Below are positions 8,974 to 17,428 of a stretch of 64,000 bases of DNA, piece by piece. Positions within the stretch are counted from its first letter, which is position 1, and every line of letters starts with the position of its first letter. Below the pieces are notes generated by a model. The model did not search any database and was not told the origin of the DNA. It saw nothing but the letters and a program-made list of their open reading frames with translations. The stretch is from Lachnospiraceae bacterium (lineage in GTDB: Bacteria > Bacillota > Clostridia > Lachnospirales > Lachnospiraceae): NCBI GenBank assembly GCA_022652545.1, contig JALCRM010000004.1, positions 62,001 to 126,000 on the forward strand. Reading direction: 5' to 3'. The position numbers and the translations under genes were made by a program.

Positions 8974-9912
8974 TCAGTCGTCATTCTCAAAACTAAGGTC
9001 CACGGATTTTCCGTCTTTGCCGGGATAAGCCTCCGGGAAAACAGCCCGCACGGCCGGCATGAAATCGTCGGGTCTTACGAGCGAAGGACTGTAGTGGGTG
9101 AGCCAGAGCTTCCCCACGCGCGCCTCGGCCGCAAGGGACGCGGCTTCGGCAAAGGTCATGTGCTTGTGCTCCAGCGCCTTGTCCTGCTTGTCGTCTTCCC
9201 CGTACATTCCTTCGCAGATGAAGAGGTCCGCGCCCGCGGCGTTTTTCACGATGGCATCGCAGGGGCGCGTGTCCGTCGTGTAGGTCACCTTGAGTCCCCT
9301 GCGGGGCGCTCCGAGCACCATGTCCGGCGTCAGTACGCGGCTGCCGCCGTCCGCCGTATCCAGTGTGACGTTTTCTCCCTTCTGCAGGAGATTCCAGCAC
9401 TGTTTCGGGATATCCAGCTTCAGCGCCTTGTCCACATCAAATCGACCGATCCGGTCAAGGATGATCGAATAGCCGTAGCAGACCACGTTGTGGTGTACCC
9501 GGAAAGCTTCGATGCGGAACCTGTCATTTCCGGGGAACGCAATGGTCTCCTCCGGTTCCGTCAGCTCCCTGTACACGATCTCGAAGGGCAGTTCCGGCGC
9601 GATGACGCGCAGCGATTCCACGACCCTCTGCAGGCCTTTGGGCCCCACGAGCAGCAGCGGCTCCGTGCGTTCCGAATTTCCCATGGAAAGCAACAGCCCC
9701 GGCAGGCCGCTGATATGGTCGGCGTGATAGTGCGTGAACAGGATCACGTCGATCGGCTTCGGGCTCCAGCCCTTTTTCTTCATTGCGATCTGGGTGCCTT
9801 CCCCGGCATCGATCAGAATGCTCATTCCGTTATAACGTACCATCAGCGACGTCAGCCACCTGTACGGCAGCGGCATCATGCCTCCGGTCCCTAAAAGACA
9901 GATATCCAGCAC
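8974..9912 (-). CDS. rnz: Ribonuclease Z (tRNA 3'-processing endonuclease)
   Basis: Zinc-dependent metallo-beta-lactamase-fold nuclease that trims tRNA 3' ends. The 312-residue protein starts [16 protein letters not shown], then [10 protein letters not shown], the zinc ligand motif [13 protein letters not shown], a second-metal region (TYTTDTRP), the family-specific [10 protein letters not shown] (HST-like loop) and a late histidine in WLTHYSPSL. Length fits the short bacterial form. It stands between rimI (7 bases away) and tsaD, so the operon groups tRNA processing with tRNA modification. An arylsulfatase-like MBL protein is the main alternative, but the motif set favours RNase Z. Confidence 0.92.
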   Translation of the reverse strand: MLDICLLGTGGMMPLPYRWLTSLMVRYNGMSILIDAGEGTQIAMKKKGWSPKPIDVILFTHYHADHISGLPGLLLSMGNSERTEPLLLVGPKGLQRVVESLRVIAPELPFEIVYRELTEPEETIAFPGNDRFRIEAFRVHHNVVCYGYSIILDRIGRFDVDKALKLDIPKQCWNLLQKGENVTLDTADGGSRVLTPDMVLGAPRRGLKVTYTTDTRPCDAIVKNAAGADLFICEGMYGEDDKQDKALEHKHMTFAEAASLAAEARVGKLWLTHYSPSLVRPDDFMPAVRAVFPEAYPGKDGKSVDLSFENDD

Positions 9913-9919
9913 TTTCCCC

Positions 9920-10378
9920 TCATTCCCCGTCCCGGCTCCCGCGGAGCCACAGGATCAGACAGTCTTCCTTCGGTTTCTCGTAAAATCCCGGCCGCATGCC
10001 CTCCGCGCGGAATCCGTACCGCTCGTACAGCGCGATCGCCGGGGCGTTGCCCTTCCTTACTTCCAGTGTGAAATCCCGTATCCCGAGCGCCCTGCCGTCC
10101 GCAAGGAGCCGTTTCATCAGCCCGGCAGCTATGCCCTGTCTCCGGAAAACGGGCCGTACCGCGACATTGGTGATCTCGCCCTCGCCCGCTACGTTCCGAA
10201 GGCCCATGATCCCCAGGATGTGCCCGCCTTCCTCCTGCGCCACATAGTAGAACGCATAAGGCAGGAGCAGCGTCTCGTTGTAGTCGGCCACGCTCCAGGG
10301 CTCGGAAAAACATTCCCTCTCGATCTCCACGGCCTCGGCGATGTCCCGCTTCTCCATCCTGCGTATCGCTACCGCCAT
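9920..10378 (-). CDS. rimI: Ribosomal protein S18-alanine N-acetyltransferase
   Basis: GNAT acetyltransferase that acetylates the N-terminus of ribosomal protein S18. It begins MAVAIRRMEKRDIAEAVEIERECFSEPWS, has the acetyl-CoA loop VRPVFRRQGIAAGLMKRLL and the typical LEVRKGNAPAIALYERYGFRAEGMRPGFY end. 152 residues matches the family. ATG 10378 is favoured because AGGAG lies nine bases upstream; a GTG at 10384 overlaps the tsaB stop but is too close to the same site. The tsaE-tsaB-rimI-tsaD order is a well-known Firmicutes cluster. Confidence 0.94.
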   Translation of the reverse strand: MAVAIRRMEKRDIAEAVEIERECFSEPWSVADYNETLLLPYAFYYVAQEEGGHILGIMGLRNVAGEGEITNVAVRPVFRRQGIAAGLMKRLLADGRALGIRDFTLEVRKGNAPAIALYERYGFRAEGMRPGFYEKPKEDCLILWLRGSRDGE

Positions 10379-10380
10379 GC

Positions 10381-11121
10381 TCACTGTCTCCTGACCGTCA
10401 TCGACATGTCCGCGCCCGCCTCGCGCCGGCGCTCCGCCTGTGAGAGCCGCAGGTATTCGGGCCGGAAGGCGTCAGGGTCGGCAAAACATTTCTCCCCCTG
10501 CGCAAGGTAGTACTGCATTGCCAGCGCCGCCACGGAGGCCGCGCGCTGTTTTGACAGATGCGCGGGGGCAAAACAGTACGGCACGTGCACACTGTCCGCG
10601 ATCGTGTCCCTGTATGCGTCGCTCCCGTCCCCGAGAAAGATCACGCTGCGCCCGGCTGTGTTCAGTTCTTCCGCTGTCTCCGCGACCTCCTGCAGGCACT
10701 GCGCATGCACGGTGCGGAACGCGGAGCCTGCCGGCGATTCATAGAGCCCGGTATAGACCTGGCCGCGCCGCGCGTCGAGCATCGGGCAGAGCAGGCTCTC
10801 CCCGGTCCCGTACAGGTTGAAAGCCAGCGCGTCGAGCGTAGGCACGGGGATGAGCGGCTTTTCGAGCGCAAGGCCGAGGCCCTTTGCCGTCGCGGCGCCG
10901 ATGCGGATGCCGGTAAAAGACCCAGGACCTGCGGTGAGCGCCACGGCGTCTATCGTATGCAGATCCAGCTCCGTCATGCGTTTCAGTTCGTCCATCATGG
11001 GGACCAGGCTGCACGAAGTCGCCCGGCCGCAGTTAAGGCTGTATTCCCCGAGAATTCGCCCGTCTTCGACAAGAGCCGTGCTGCAGGCTTTTCCGGATGT
11101 TTCGACTGCCAGTATCTTCAT
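10381..11121 (-). CDS. tsaB: tRNA threonylcarbamoyladenosine biosynthesis protein TsaB
   Basis: Partner of TsaD in t6A synthesis, forming the dimer that TsaE regulates. The ASKHA-fold start MKILAVETSGKACSTALVEDG and the conserved ALTAGPGSFTGIRIGAATAKGL are clear; 246 residues is typical. The C-terminal half (from about residue 120) is more divergent, as in most TsaB proteins. It is 24 bases behind tsaE and followed at once by rimI. Confidence 0.95.
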   Translation of the reverse strand: MKILAVETSGKACSTALVEDGRILGEYSLNCGRATSCSLVPMMDELKRMTELDLHTIDAVALTAGPGSFTGIRIGAATAKGLGLALEKPLIPVPTLDALAFNLYGTGESLLCPMLDARRGQVYTGLYESPAGSAFRTVHAQCLQEVAETAEELNTAGRSVIFLGDGSDAYRDTIADSVHVPYCFAPAHLSKQRAASVAALAMQYYLAQGEKCFADPDAFRPEYLRLSQAERRREAGADMSMTVRRQ

Positions 11122-11145
11122 AAATGTGCCTCTGTATAAATTTCT

Positions 11146-11580
11146 TCAGGACCGGCCGTCTTCCACGGTGATCCGACGGTAGTCGTTCCCCCTGGCCAGG
11201 TCCTTCGCTATCGTAACGCTTACGCGCGCCTCCGGCAGGATCTCTTCAATGATGTCCGCCCATTCGATAAGGCACACGCCGCGCCCGTTGATATACTCGT
11301 CAAAACCCACTTCGAACATTTCCTCCGGATCCTCGATCCGGCACACGTCGAAATGATACAGCGGGATACGCCCTGTTTCGTATACGGAAAGGATCGTGAA
11401 AGTCGGCGAGTTGACGTACTCCCTGACCCCGAGACCTTCCGCAAAGCCCTGGGCAAACACGGTTTTTCCGGTGCCGAGGTCGCCGTTCAGGGCAAAAACA
11501 TCGCCCGGCGCCGCCTTGAGTCCCATCTTCCGGCCGATCTCGTAAGTTTCCCCGGGCCCTTCTGTTTCCAGGATCTGCAT
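11146..11580 (-). CDS. tsaE: tRNA threonylcarbamoyladenosine biosynthesis ATPase TsaE
   Basis: P-loop ATPase needed for turnover of the t6A complex. The Walker A loop is GDLGTGKT, followed by the family sequence FAQGFAEGLGVREYVNSPTF, and HFDVCRIEDPEEM and LIEWADIIEEILPE later. I start at ATG 11580 (144 residues) because AAAGGA lies just upstream and the sequence before it is not family-like, although the frame opens at 11625. It is the first gene of the operon, 65 bases downstream of a TGCTATAAT promoter. Confidence 0.94.
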   Translation of the reverse strand: MQILETEGPGETYEIGRKMGLKAAPGDVFALNGDLGTGKTVFAQGFAEGLGVREYVNSPTFTILSVYETGRIPLYHFDVCRIEDPEEMFEVGFDEYINGRGVCLIEWADIIEEILPEARVSVTIAKDLARGNDYRRITVEDGRS

Positions 11581-11645
11581 GCCTGTCCTTTCATCCGCGG
11601 CTGCGCCGCGCGCGCCCTCCTTCAAAACAGCCGGGCACTGGGTAG

Positions 11646-11654
11646 ATTATAGCA
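11646..11654 (-). promoter_or_regulatory. Extended -10 promoter for the tsaE-proC operon
   Basis: TGCTATAAT on the minus strand: a perfect TATAAT with the upstream TG of an extended -10. No good -35 is seen at the right distance. The same nine bases occur at three other gene starts in this window (39836, 46781, 59155), which supports it as a genuine promoter element. Confidence 0.8.
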
Positions 11655-11663
11655 TGCCTTGCC

Positions 11664-12386
11664 CTACTTTATCACCCGGCTGATCTTCTTGTAGACCAGC
11701 ATCGTCAGCACGGAGACCAAAGTCCCCTTTATGATGTTGATGGGTGCGACGGTAAACAGGACGAAGGTGCCGAGATCCCTGACAGCCGGGTTGATCGCGG
11801 TCCCCATGGCGATGATCTGGTCAAGGGGAAGGCCGTAGAGGACGGCAAAGGTCGGGAGCAGATAGACGGCGTTGAACCATGTGCCGAATACCGCCATAAC
11901 GGCGGTGCCGACAGCCAGCGACAGGATGGCGCGCTTCCTGGTCTTGCGGAAGCTGTAGATGACCGAGGACGGCAGCACGAGCATGCAGCCGATGAGGAAG
12001 TTGGCAAAGTCGCCTACGAACGCGCTGTCCGTGGATTTCAGCAGGAGCTTGATGACTACCTTGAGGAATTCCACAAGCACGCCGGCAACGGGCCCGAAGG
12101 CAAAACCGGCGATCAGGGCCGGCATCTCCGACAGGTCGATCTTGTAGAACGAAGGCGCGATGGGCAGCGCAAAATCCACGCAGTACAGAATGCCGGCAAT
12201 GGCGGAAAACATGCCGATCATCGCGACCTTCCGCGTGGTGAGCGTCCGCGCCGTGCTGCCGTTCCTCTTTGCGAAAGAGCGCTCAAAGAGCCAGGCTACA
12301 GCCAGGATCCCGGCCGTCGCGGCGATACAGATGAGCATAAAGGCTGCGTTTTCCTTCAGTGCGGTTATGATCGTTCCTTTTTCCAT
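11664..12386 (-). CDS. ribU: Riboflavin ECF transporter substrate-binding subunit RibU
   Basis: S component of an energy-coupling factor transporter that binds riboflavin in the membrane and works with a shared EcfA/A'/T module encoded elsewhere. The 240-residue protein has about six hydrophobic segments and an N-terminal extra helix; the RibU-type segment FYKIDLSEMPALIAGFAFGP lies near residue 90. The start at 12386 follows AAAGGA. The FMN riboswitch and terminator directly upstream strongly support the riboflavin assignment: high FMN should stop transcription before this gene. It is expressed as a single gene, ending just short of the tsaE promoter. Confidence 0.93.
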   Translation of the reverse strand: MEKGTIITALKENAAFMLICIAATAGILAVAWLFERSFAKRNGSTARTLTTRKVAMIGMFSAIAGILYCVDFALPIAPSFYKIDLSEMPALIAGFAFGPVAGVLVEFLKVVIKLLLKSTDSAFVGDFANFLIGCMLVLPSSVIYSFRKTRKRAILSLAVGTAVMAVFGTWFNAVYLLPTFAVLYGLPLDQIIAMGTAINPAVRDLGTFVLFTVAPINIIKGTLVSVLTMLVYKKISRVIK

Positions 12387-12449
12387 GACAATGATCCTTT
12401 CCCGCCGGGTTTTCTTCCCGGCGTGTACAGTGTGCGCCCGCAGGGGCAC

Positions 12450-12485
12450 AAAAAGGCCCCGAACCTGAACCGGTCCGGGGCCTTG
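12450..12485 (-). terminator. Riboswitch-controlled intrinsic terminator before ribU
   Basis: On the minus strand GGCCCCG pairs with CGGGGCC (with ACC/GGT extending the stem), followed by TTTTTG. It lies between the FMN aptamer and the ribU start, where an expression platform is expected, so it likely forms when FMN is bound. Confidence 0.88.
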
Positions 12486-12561
12486 CCGTCTGCTCGCCAT
12501 GCTGCCTGTCCGCCGTGCGGCCGCTGATGCCTGCAGCCTGCCTGCGTCCAGGATCCCATGC

Positions 12562-12676
12562 CTTCTTCTTCCATCCAGACTTTACTGTTGGTCCCGGAGT
12601 TGCACCGGATCGGCCGCTTTGCAGCGGTTCGCGGACTTTACCGCCAGTAGGGGATCTCACCCTGCCCCGAAGAATA
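12562..12676 (-). promoter_or_regulatory. FMN riboswitch (RFN element)
   Basis: The minus strand shows the conserved RFN segments in order: CTTCGGGGCAGGGTGAGATC, then CCTACTGGCGGTAAAGTCCG with CGCGAAC, a variable arm (CCGCTGCAAAGCGG), GATCCGGTGCAACTCCGGG, and the closing CCAACAGTAAAGTCTGGATG followed by GAAGAAG, which pairs with the 5' CTTC. All helices P1-P6 can be recognised. It controls ribU. Confidence 0.97.
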
Positions 12677-12685
12677 CATCCTGTG

Positions 12686-12715
12686 AAATTACGTAGTGAT
12701 GATACCTCATTACAA
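12686..12715 (-). promoter_or_regulatory. Possible promoter for the ribU leader
   Basis: On the minus strand TTGTAA is followed after 18 bases by TAATTT, about ten bases before the riboswitch begins. The hexamers are weak matches, but the position is right for the riboswitch transcript. Confidence 0.4.
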
Positions 12716-12734
12716 AACCGAAAGCAACAGCGCC

Positions 12735-14039
12735 TCAGCTGACCCTGTGGATCTGTGCCCGCAGGTCATCGGTGCTGCCGTCTGCCTCCTCGAGGACCAC
12801 GATGTCTGCGCCGAGCGTACGGAGCTTGCCGGGGAAATCTTCATATCCCCGCTCGATGTACTGGATGTCGTGGATCTGCGAGACGCCGTCAGCCGCCAGT
12901 GCTGCGATCACGAGCGCCGCGCCTGCGCGCAGATCCGGAGCCACAATGCTGGTGCCGGAATATTTTTCCACGCCGTCTATGATGGCCGTGTTGCCTTCCA
13001 CCTTGATCTGGGCGCCCATGCGGATCAGTTCATCCACATACTTGAACCTGCTCTCGAAAATGCTTTCCGTAACGATGCTCGTCCCGGAAGAAAGCCCCAG
13101 GACCACCGAGATCTGCGGCTGCATGTCAGTGGGAAATCCGGGATAGGGCAGTGTTTTGACATGTGTATTGGAAAGACGCCTGGTGGCGACCACGCGCACC
13201 GCGTCGTCGGACTCCTCGATCTGACAGCCGATCTCGCGCAGTTTGGCGGTCAGGGACTCCAGGTGCTTGGGAATGATGCTGTGGATCGTGACATCTCCCC
13301 TTGTCGCGGCGGCGGCAAACATGTAGGTGCCCGCCTCGATCTGGTCGGGGATGATGGAATAATCCGTGCCGTGCAGGCTCTGTACGCCGCGGATACGGAT
13401 CACGTCCGTGCCGGCGCCCTTGATCTGCGCGCCCATGCTGTTCAGGAAGTTGGCCAGGTCGACGACGTGCGGCTCTTTGGCTGCATTCTCGATGATGGTC
13501 AGGCCCTTCGTACGCGACGCTGCCATCATGATGTTGATGGTGGCGCCCACGGAAACAACATCGAGATAAATATGGCTTCCGGTCAGCTCCGCAGCGTCGG
13601 CCACGATCATGCCGTGTTCGATGCGGACCTCGGCGCCCAGGGCACGAAAGCCCTTGACATGCTGGTCGATAGGGCGCAGTCCTATATTGCAGCCCTTGGG
13701 AAGAGAGACCTCTGCGTGCTTGTACTTGCCCAGCAGCGCTCCGATCAGATAGTAGGAACCGCGGATCTTCCTCACGGCGTCGTCATCGACGGGGCCGTCT
13801 ACAATGTGGGAACCGTTGATCTCATAGGTGTGGGGACTTGTTTTGACGACTTTGGTGCCGATGCTCTCGATCGCGCTGATGATGGCTCTGATATCGCTGA
13901 CATCCGGAACGTTCTCCACCGTGACAGTTTCGTCTGTCATGATCGAGGCGGCAAGTATGGGCAGCGCTGCATTCTTTGCGCCGGCGATCTCTATTTCACC
14001 ACTCAGGGGGGTACCTCCCCTGACCGAGTAAAAATTCAT
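12735..14039 (-). CDS. murA: UDP-N-acetylglucosamine 1-carboxyvinyltransferase
   Basis: First committed step of peptidoglycan synthesis, adding enolpyruvate to UDP-GlcNAc in the cytoplasm. Begins MNFYSVRGGTPLSGEIEIAGAKNA (substrate-binding Lys-Asn pair) and has the catalytic cysteine in PKGCNIGLRPID near residue 117, followed by the fosfomycin-contact Arg. The repeated inside-out alpha/beta barrel signatures and the 434-residue length are normal. It has its own strong promoter and a GAGGAG ribosome site, so it is a separate transcription unit; the gene ends 58 bases before the ribU leader region. Confidence 0.95.
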   Translation of the reverse strand: MNFYSVRGGTPLSGEIEIAGAKNAALPILAASIMTDETVTVENVPDVSDIRAIISAIESIGTKVVKTSPHTYEINGSHIVDGPVDDDAVRKIRGSYYLIGALLGKYKHAEVSLPKGCNIGLRPIDQHVKGFRALGAEVRIEHGMIVADAAELTGSHIYLDVVSVGATINIMMAASRTKGLTIIENAAKEPHVVDLANFLNSMGAQIKGAGTDVIRIRGVQSLHGTDYSIIPDQIEAGTYMFAAAATRGDVTIHSIIPKHLESLTAKLREIGCQIEESDDAVRVVATRRLSNTHVKTLPYPGFPTDMQPQISVVLGLSSGTSIVTESIFESRFKYVDELIRMGAQIKVEGNTAIIDGVEKYSGTSIVAPDLRAGAALVIAALAADGVSQIHDIQYIERGYEDFPGKLRTLGADIVVLEEADGSTDDLRAQIHRVS

Positions 14040-14071
14040 TTCGGATGCTCCTCGCTGTTATTAACTTTTGT

Positions 14072-14100
14072 ATCGTACCTTAATTTGGGTTTCCTGTCAA
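14072..14100 (-). promoter_or_regulatory. Sigma-A type promoter of murA
   Basis: On the minus strand a perfect TTGACA (14095-14100) is separated by 17 bases from TACGAT (14072-14077), about 33 bases ahead of the murA start. Confidence 0.85.
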
Positions 14101-14101
14101 C

Positions 14102-14137
14102 GCCGCGGGAATCGCGCAGCTGCGCGGTTTCCGCGGC
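14102..14137. other. Long GC-rich hairpin between the M23 peptidase gene and murA
   Basis: GCCGCGG pairs with CCGCGGC, with an inner CGCGCA/TGCGCG stem. It lies downstream of the peptidase gene and abuts the murA -35. No T-run follows, so it may be a factor-assisted terminator or an mRNA 3' stabiliser. Confidence 0.55.
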
Positions 14138-14157
14138 ATGTGAACATATGTTTTGCC

Positions 14158-15741
14158 TCAGTTCAGGTACGACAGCGGGTTCACAGCCGTGCCGTTGATC
14201 CGCATCTCAAAGTGCAGATGCGGCCCCGTACTGTTGCCCGTGCTCCCGCTCAGTGCGATCTTCTGTCCCTGGATGACCGACTGGCCCACATGCACCAGCA
14301 CCCTCGACAGGTGCCCGTACCGGGTCTGTTTGCCGTCCGCGTGGTTGATATAGACTACATAGCCGTAGCCGCTCTGCCAGCCCGCCACCGTGACCGTACC
14401 GGAGCTGGAAGCCATGACGGCCGTACCTGTGCTCACCGCGATATCGAGGCCCTGATGGTTGGTGCTGCCTATGCCGCCCGGCGAAGAACGGTGTCCGAAG
14501 CCGGAGGAAATGGAACCGCCGGATACAGGCCAGATAAAGGTAGGCGGCACTTTGGTCCCGCGCTCTATGATCTCCGGCACAGCTTCCCTGGTCACTTCCT
14601 CCTTTACGATGGAGGTACTGACCTTGTCGCTGTCCTCATAGCTGTTCAGCGCGATGACGCGCCGGTGGCCCTTGGACGCCTCCTGGACGACCTCCGTCTT
14701 GGTGATGTACCAGTCGGGGTTGTCCTTGTAGATGACATCTGCGGTATAGTCCTCTTCGTAGTATTCCTGCTTCGTATAACTGACGGAAAGCTCCGGCTGC
14801 GGCGACGTGACGGTGATCTCGTCACCCACGCGCAGGATCGCGCTCGAACTCGAATAGTTCGGGTTCAGCGTAAGCAGCTCATCCAGCGTAATACCGTACA
14901 TTTCCGCAATGCCCGACAGAGTGTCGTTCTGCTTCACCTCATAGATCTGCTGCTGCTCATTCTGCTTGAGCACTTCCTCCTCGGCGGCCGTAAGGTCGGA
15001 GATCTGGTTGGAAGGCATGTAGGCTTCCGCGATCTCGATCTTCTGCGTAAAATCCATGGCCGTGATCCCGAGCTTGTAATCCTCAAAATTCCGCCCCACG
15101 GCAGGCTGCGCGGAGTTCAGTACGTCCGACAGCGTGGCATTGATGCCGCCGCTCGGCAGGCTCTCCTCTTTCTCTGTCTGCAGCGCCTGTTCCTGCGTTG
15201 TGATGACCTTCGGGACCAGCACGTTGATCTCGCGGGAGGTGTCCAGCGCCAGATCCGTCACATACTTTCCGTCCTTGTCATACTGGGAAAGCGCCTTCTC
15301 AAGCAGCGTGAGAATGTCGCTCCTGCTCTGCATATTGATCGTGTTTTCGCCGATCTTCACCGTATAGCAGCGGGTCATGGCATTCTGTACATTCGTATCC
15401 AGTACGCTGACCATGCGCTTTGTGATCTCGGAGTCCTGATCCACCTGTCCCCAGAGGACCTCCTCGCCTTCCACGCCCAGTTCCGCCTTTACGTAGACGA
15501 GATCCTTGTTGTTCTTCGCCAGTGTGCGGCGTGCCTGCGTGAGGCAGTGCTCCGCGGTAGCCCGGGAATCCGTCACCCCGACGTAGGTGCCGTTCAGGGT
15601 GACCTGGAACATGGTGCTCCCGCTGTGCCGGAACGGCACGTAAACAGGCATGAAAAAAAGGCCGACAAGCATCGATATCGCTGCGGCGGTCGCGAACCAG
15701 ACCGGTATTTTTCTGCTGTGAATGGACAATCTATTGCTCAC
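14158..15741 (-). CDS. Membrane-anchored M23 peptidase with LysM and G5 domains
   Basis: Cell-wall endopeptidase. The 527 residues have one N-terminal membrane helix (about 12-33), a long extracytoplasmic region, a LysM peptidoglycan-binding domain (about 266-310, YEVKQNDTLSGIAEMYGIT), a G5 domain (about 318-400, ending VKEEVTREAVPEIIERGTK) and a C-terminal M23 domain with zinc ligands in TNHQGLDIA and GPHLHFEM. All M23 ligands are present, so it should be active. It starts with GTG, which shares GTGA with the flavin reductase stop, so the two are probably translated together. Family members cleave peptide cross-bridges during growth or spore formation. Confidence 0.92.
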   Translation of the reverse strand: MSNRLSIHSRKIPVWFATAAAISMLVGLFFMPVYVPFRHSGSTMFQVTLNGTYVGVTDSRATAEHCLTQARRTLAKNNKDLVYVKAELGVEGEEVLWGQVDQDSEITKRMVSVLDTNVQNAMTRCYTVKIGENTINMQSRSDILTLLEKALSQYDKDGKYVTDLALDTSREINVLVPKVITTQEQALQTEKEESLPSGGINATLSDVLNSAQPAVGRNFEDYKLGITAMDFTQKIEIAEAYMPSNQISDLTAAEEEVLKQNEQQQIYEVKQNDTLSGIAEMYGITLDELLTLNPNYSSSSAILRVGDEITVTSPQPELSVSYTKQEYYEEDYTADVIYKDNPDWYITKTEVVQEASKGHRRVIALNSYEDSDKVSTSIVKEEVTREAVPEIIERGTKVPPTFIWPVSGGSISSGFGHRSSPGGIGSTNHQGLDIAVSTGTAVMASSSGTVTVAGWQSGYGYVVYINHADGKQTRYGHLSRVLVHVGQSVIQGQKIALSGSTGNSTGPHLHFEMRINGTAVNPLSYLN

Positions 15742-16307
15742 TTGCGGTTCTTCTCCACGGAGAAGCCGAATTTTCCGATTTTTTCTCCCAGTGCATAGTA
15801 TTCGCCGTGCGAATACGCCATGAGATCGGCTCTTGCAAGATCGAGCCGCCCTTTATCATCCAGATATCTGTCGTCTACGTCGACACTGACTACTTCGGCA
15901 ATAAAAACATCATGAGAGCCGAGATTTTTTTGTTCGCGGACCACGCACTCCAGATTTACCGGGCTTTCCCCTATGCCCGGTGTACGGATGCATCTGGAAG
16001 GCTCCTTCGTCAGGCCCATCGCTTTGAATTTGTCGATGTCCCGCCCGGAACGCACCCCGCAGAAATCCGTCGCGCGGCACAGGCTGCGCGTCGTCAGGCA
16101 AAGCACGAACTCTCCGCTCTCCGCTATGAGGTCGTGGGTGTAGCGCTCCGGCCTTACGGATACCGATACCATGACCGGATCGGAGCACAGATTGCCTGTC
16201 CAGGCTGCCGTCATGACATCCGTATTGCCCTTCCCGTCGGAAGAAACGACAAGAACGGCCGGGACCGGATATAGCATATTGCCTGGCTTCCAGAACTGTC
16301 TTCCCAT
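15738..16307 (-). CDS. Flavin reductase-like FMN-binding protein
   Basis: A 189-residue split-barrel flavin-binding protein of the flavin reductase/DIM6-NTAB family. The family pattern is clear: PVPAVLVVSSDGKGNTDVMT, AWTGNLCSDPVMVSVSVRP, YTHDLIAESGEFVLCL, and NLECVVREQKNLGSHDVFIAEV. Start at 16307, one base past the preceding stop; no strong ribosome site is visible, which fits reinitiation. The substrate is not predictable. Its operon position between a coiled-coil protein and a wall peptidase gives no functional hint. Confidence 0.85.
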   Translation of the reverse strand: MGRQFWKPGNMLYPVPAVLVVSSDGKGNTDVMTAAWTGNLCSDPVMVSVSVRPERYTHDLIAESGEFVLCLTTRSLCRATDFCGVRSGRDIDKFKAMGLTKEPSRCIRTPGIGESPVNLECVVREQKNLGSHDVFIAEVVSVDVDDRYLDDKGRLDLARADLMAYSHGEYYALGEKIGKFGFSVEKNRK

Positions 16308-16308
16308 C

Positions 16309-17052
16309 TCAGCGCCTGAAGAGTGCGATAAAGAAATTGTTGATGGCGGGTGCATATCCGAAGAAATCCAGCCCCACCAGGGCAAGGGTCAGGAGCGCAG
16401 CGATAAAGGTCAGGATCTGCATTGCGCCCGTCCTGTGTTTTTCCGGCCTGGTGAGGATATTGTCCTCCGCTTCCTTGAAGTCCGCGCTCAGGTTCGCCTG
16501 TCCTTCGTGCAGCGCATAAAGCTGCTTGCGCAGCTCCTCCGTGCGCCTGTCCAGTTCCTCCGCCATGGAGGCCTGCACATTGCGGTAAACGCGGACATCG
16601 TCCCTGTGGCTCTTCTCATCCTGTTCGGCAAGCAGCTGTTCCAGCCTGCCGCGGGTTTCCTCGATCGATCTCAGGACCTCGTCCTTCGCACCGGAAGCAG
16701 CCTGGCCGGCCGCTGCGGAAGCGGCCTCGCCTGCAGCCGCGGAAATGGCGGCCACAACGTCGGGATCCGGCTCATCGTTTGCCGCCGCGGAACTCTGTGC
16801 GGCTGCGGACTGCATCTGCTGCGTGCCCTGCGCGACGATGTTCTTCACGTCCTCGCTGTTTTTGCGGCACAGCTCTTCCATCCTGGCGATCAGTTCATTG
16901 TTGCGGAGGTAAAGGCTTTTCATCTCATCCAGCTGTTTTCCGTAAGTCTCTACCTCGCGGTGAAGGCGGTCGTTTTCCTTTGCCTCTGCCTCTCCGTTCG
17001 CGCGGATCATTTCATCGGCATCTCCGAATCCAGTGAATACTTCCGTTTCCAT
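16309..17052 (-). CDS. Coiled-coil protein with C-terminal membrane anchor, unknown function
   Basis: The 247-residue protein is not recognised. It is Glu/Lys/Arg-rich with long heptad-like stretches (about 20-75 and 125-205), an Ala/Ser-rich linker between (about 90-125), and a single hydrophobic helix near the end (MQILTFIAALLTLALVGLDF). This topology suggests a tail-anchored cytoplasmic coiled coil. The ATG at 17052 follows GGGGG; a GTG at 17073 is possible but less likely. It heads a three-gene unit with the flavin reductase and the M23 peptidase. Confidence 0.75.
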   Translation of the reverse strand: METEVFTGFGDADEMIRANGEAEAKENDRLHREVETYGKQLDEMKSLYLRNNELIARMEELCRKNSEDVKNIVAQGTQQMQSAAAQSSAAANDEPDPDVVAAISAAAGEAASAAAGQAASGAKDEVLRSIEETRGRLEQLLAEQDEKSHRDDVRVYRNVQASMAEELDRRTEELRKQLYALHEGQANLSADFKEAEDNILTRPEKHRTGAMQILTFIAALLTLALVGLDFFGYAPAINNFFIALFRR

Positions 17053-17426
17053 CCAACCCCCGTTCACCCTCACAAATGCCTGATTGCGGCACTTTTCAGG
17101 GACAGTGAAAGTTTCTGTTTATTAGCCATGATAGCATCAACAGATGATCGGCGCAAGCCGGAAGGATGTGCTCTCCGTTGTGCATTTCATCCTGATACCA
17201 TGCCATTTTCCTGCTGTTTTTGTGCTAATTAACCATCTCTTCACTCTGCGTTCATATTTCGTTCATCTTTAATTGCTATCCTTATCTCAGATGCAGTTGC
17301 AAGTGTCGATATTTTTCATAATAGCCCGGGAGGCCGAAAGGCTTCCCGGGCACTCCTCATTTTATGGGGATCTTTTCTGTGAAAACACCTTTCCGGGCAA
17401 TGACCGCGACGCGGCTGCCCGGTTTT
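17053..17426. other. Intergenic region with two hairpins
   Basis: No gene is visible in these 374 bases. The part next to the coiled-coil gene is AT-rich and should hold its promoter, but no clear hexamers stand out. A hairpin at 17324-17351 (GCCCGGG arms) and a terminator-like hairpin at 17393-17428 lie near the end of the alarmone synthetase gene. Confidence 0.55.
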
Positions 17427-17428
17427 TT
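17393..17428 (+). terminator. Intrinsic terminator oriented on the plus strand
   Basis: CCGGGCA pairs with TGCCCGG, with an inner CCGC/GCGG stem, followed by six T on the plus strand. The only nearby genes are on minus, so it would stop antisense transcription from running into the alarmone synthetase gene; the minus-strand copy has only a weak T-tract. Confidence 0.65.

Noticed and set aside
12696-15798. Two plus-strand frames of 500 and 576 residues
   Set aside because: Antisense to murA and the M23 peptidase gene.
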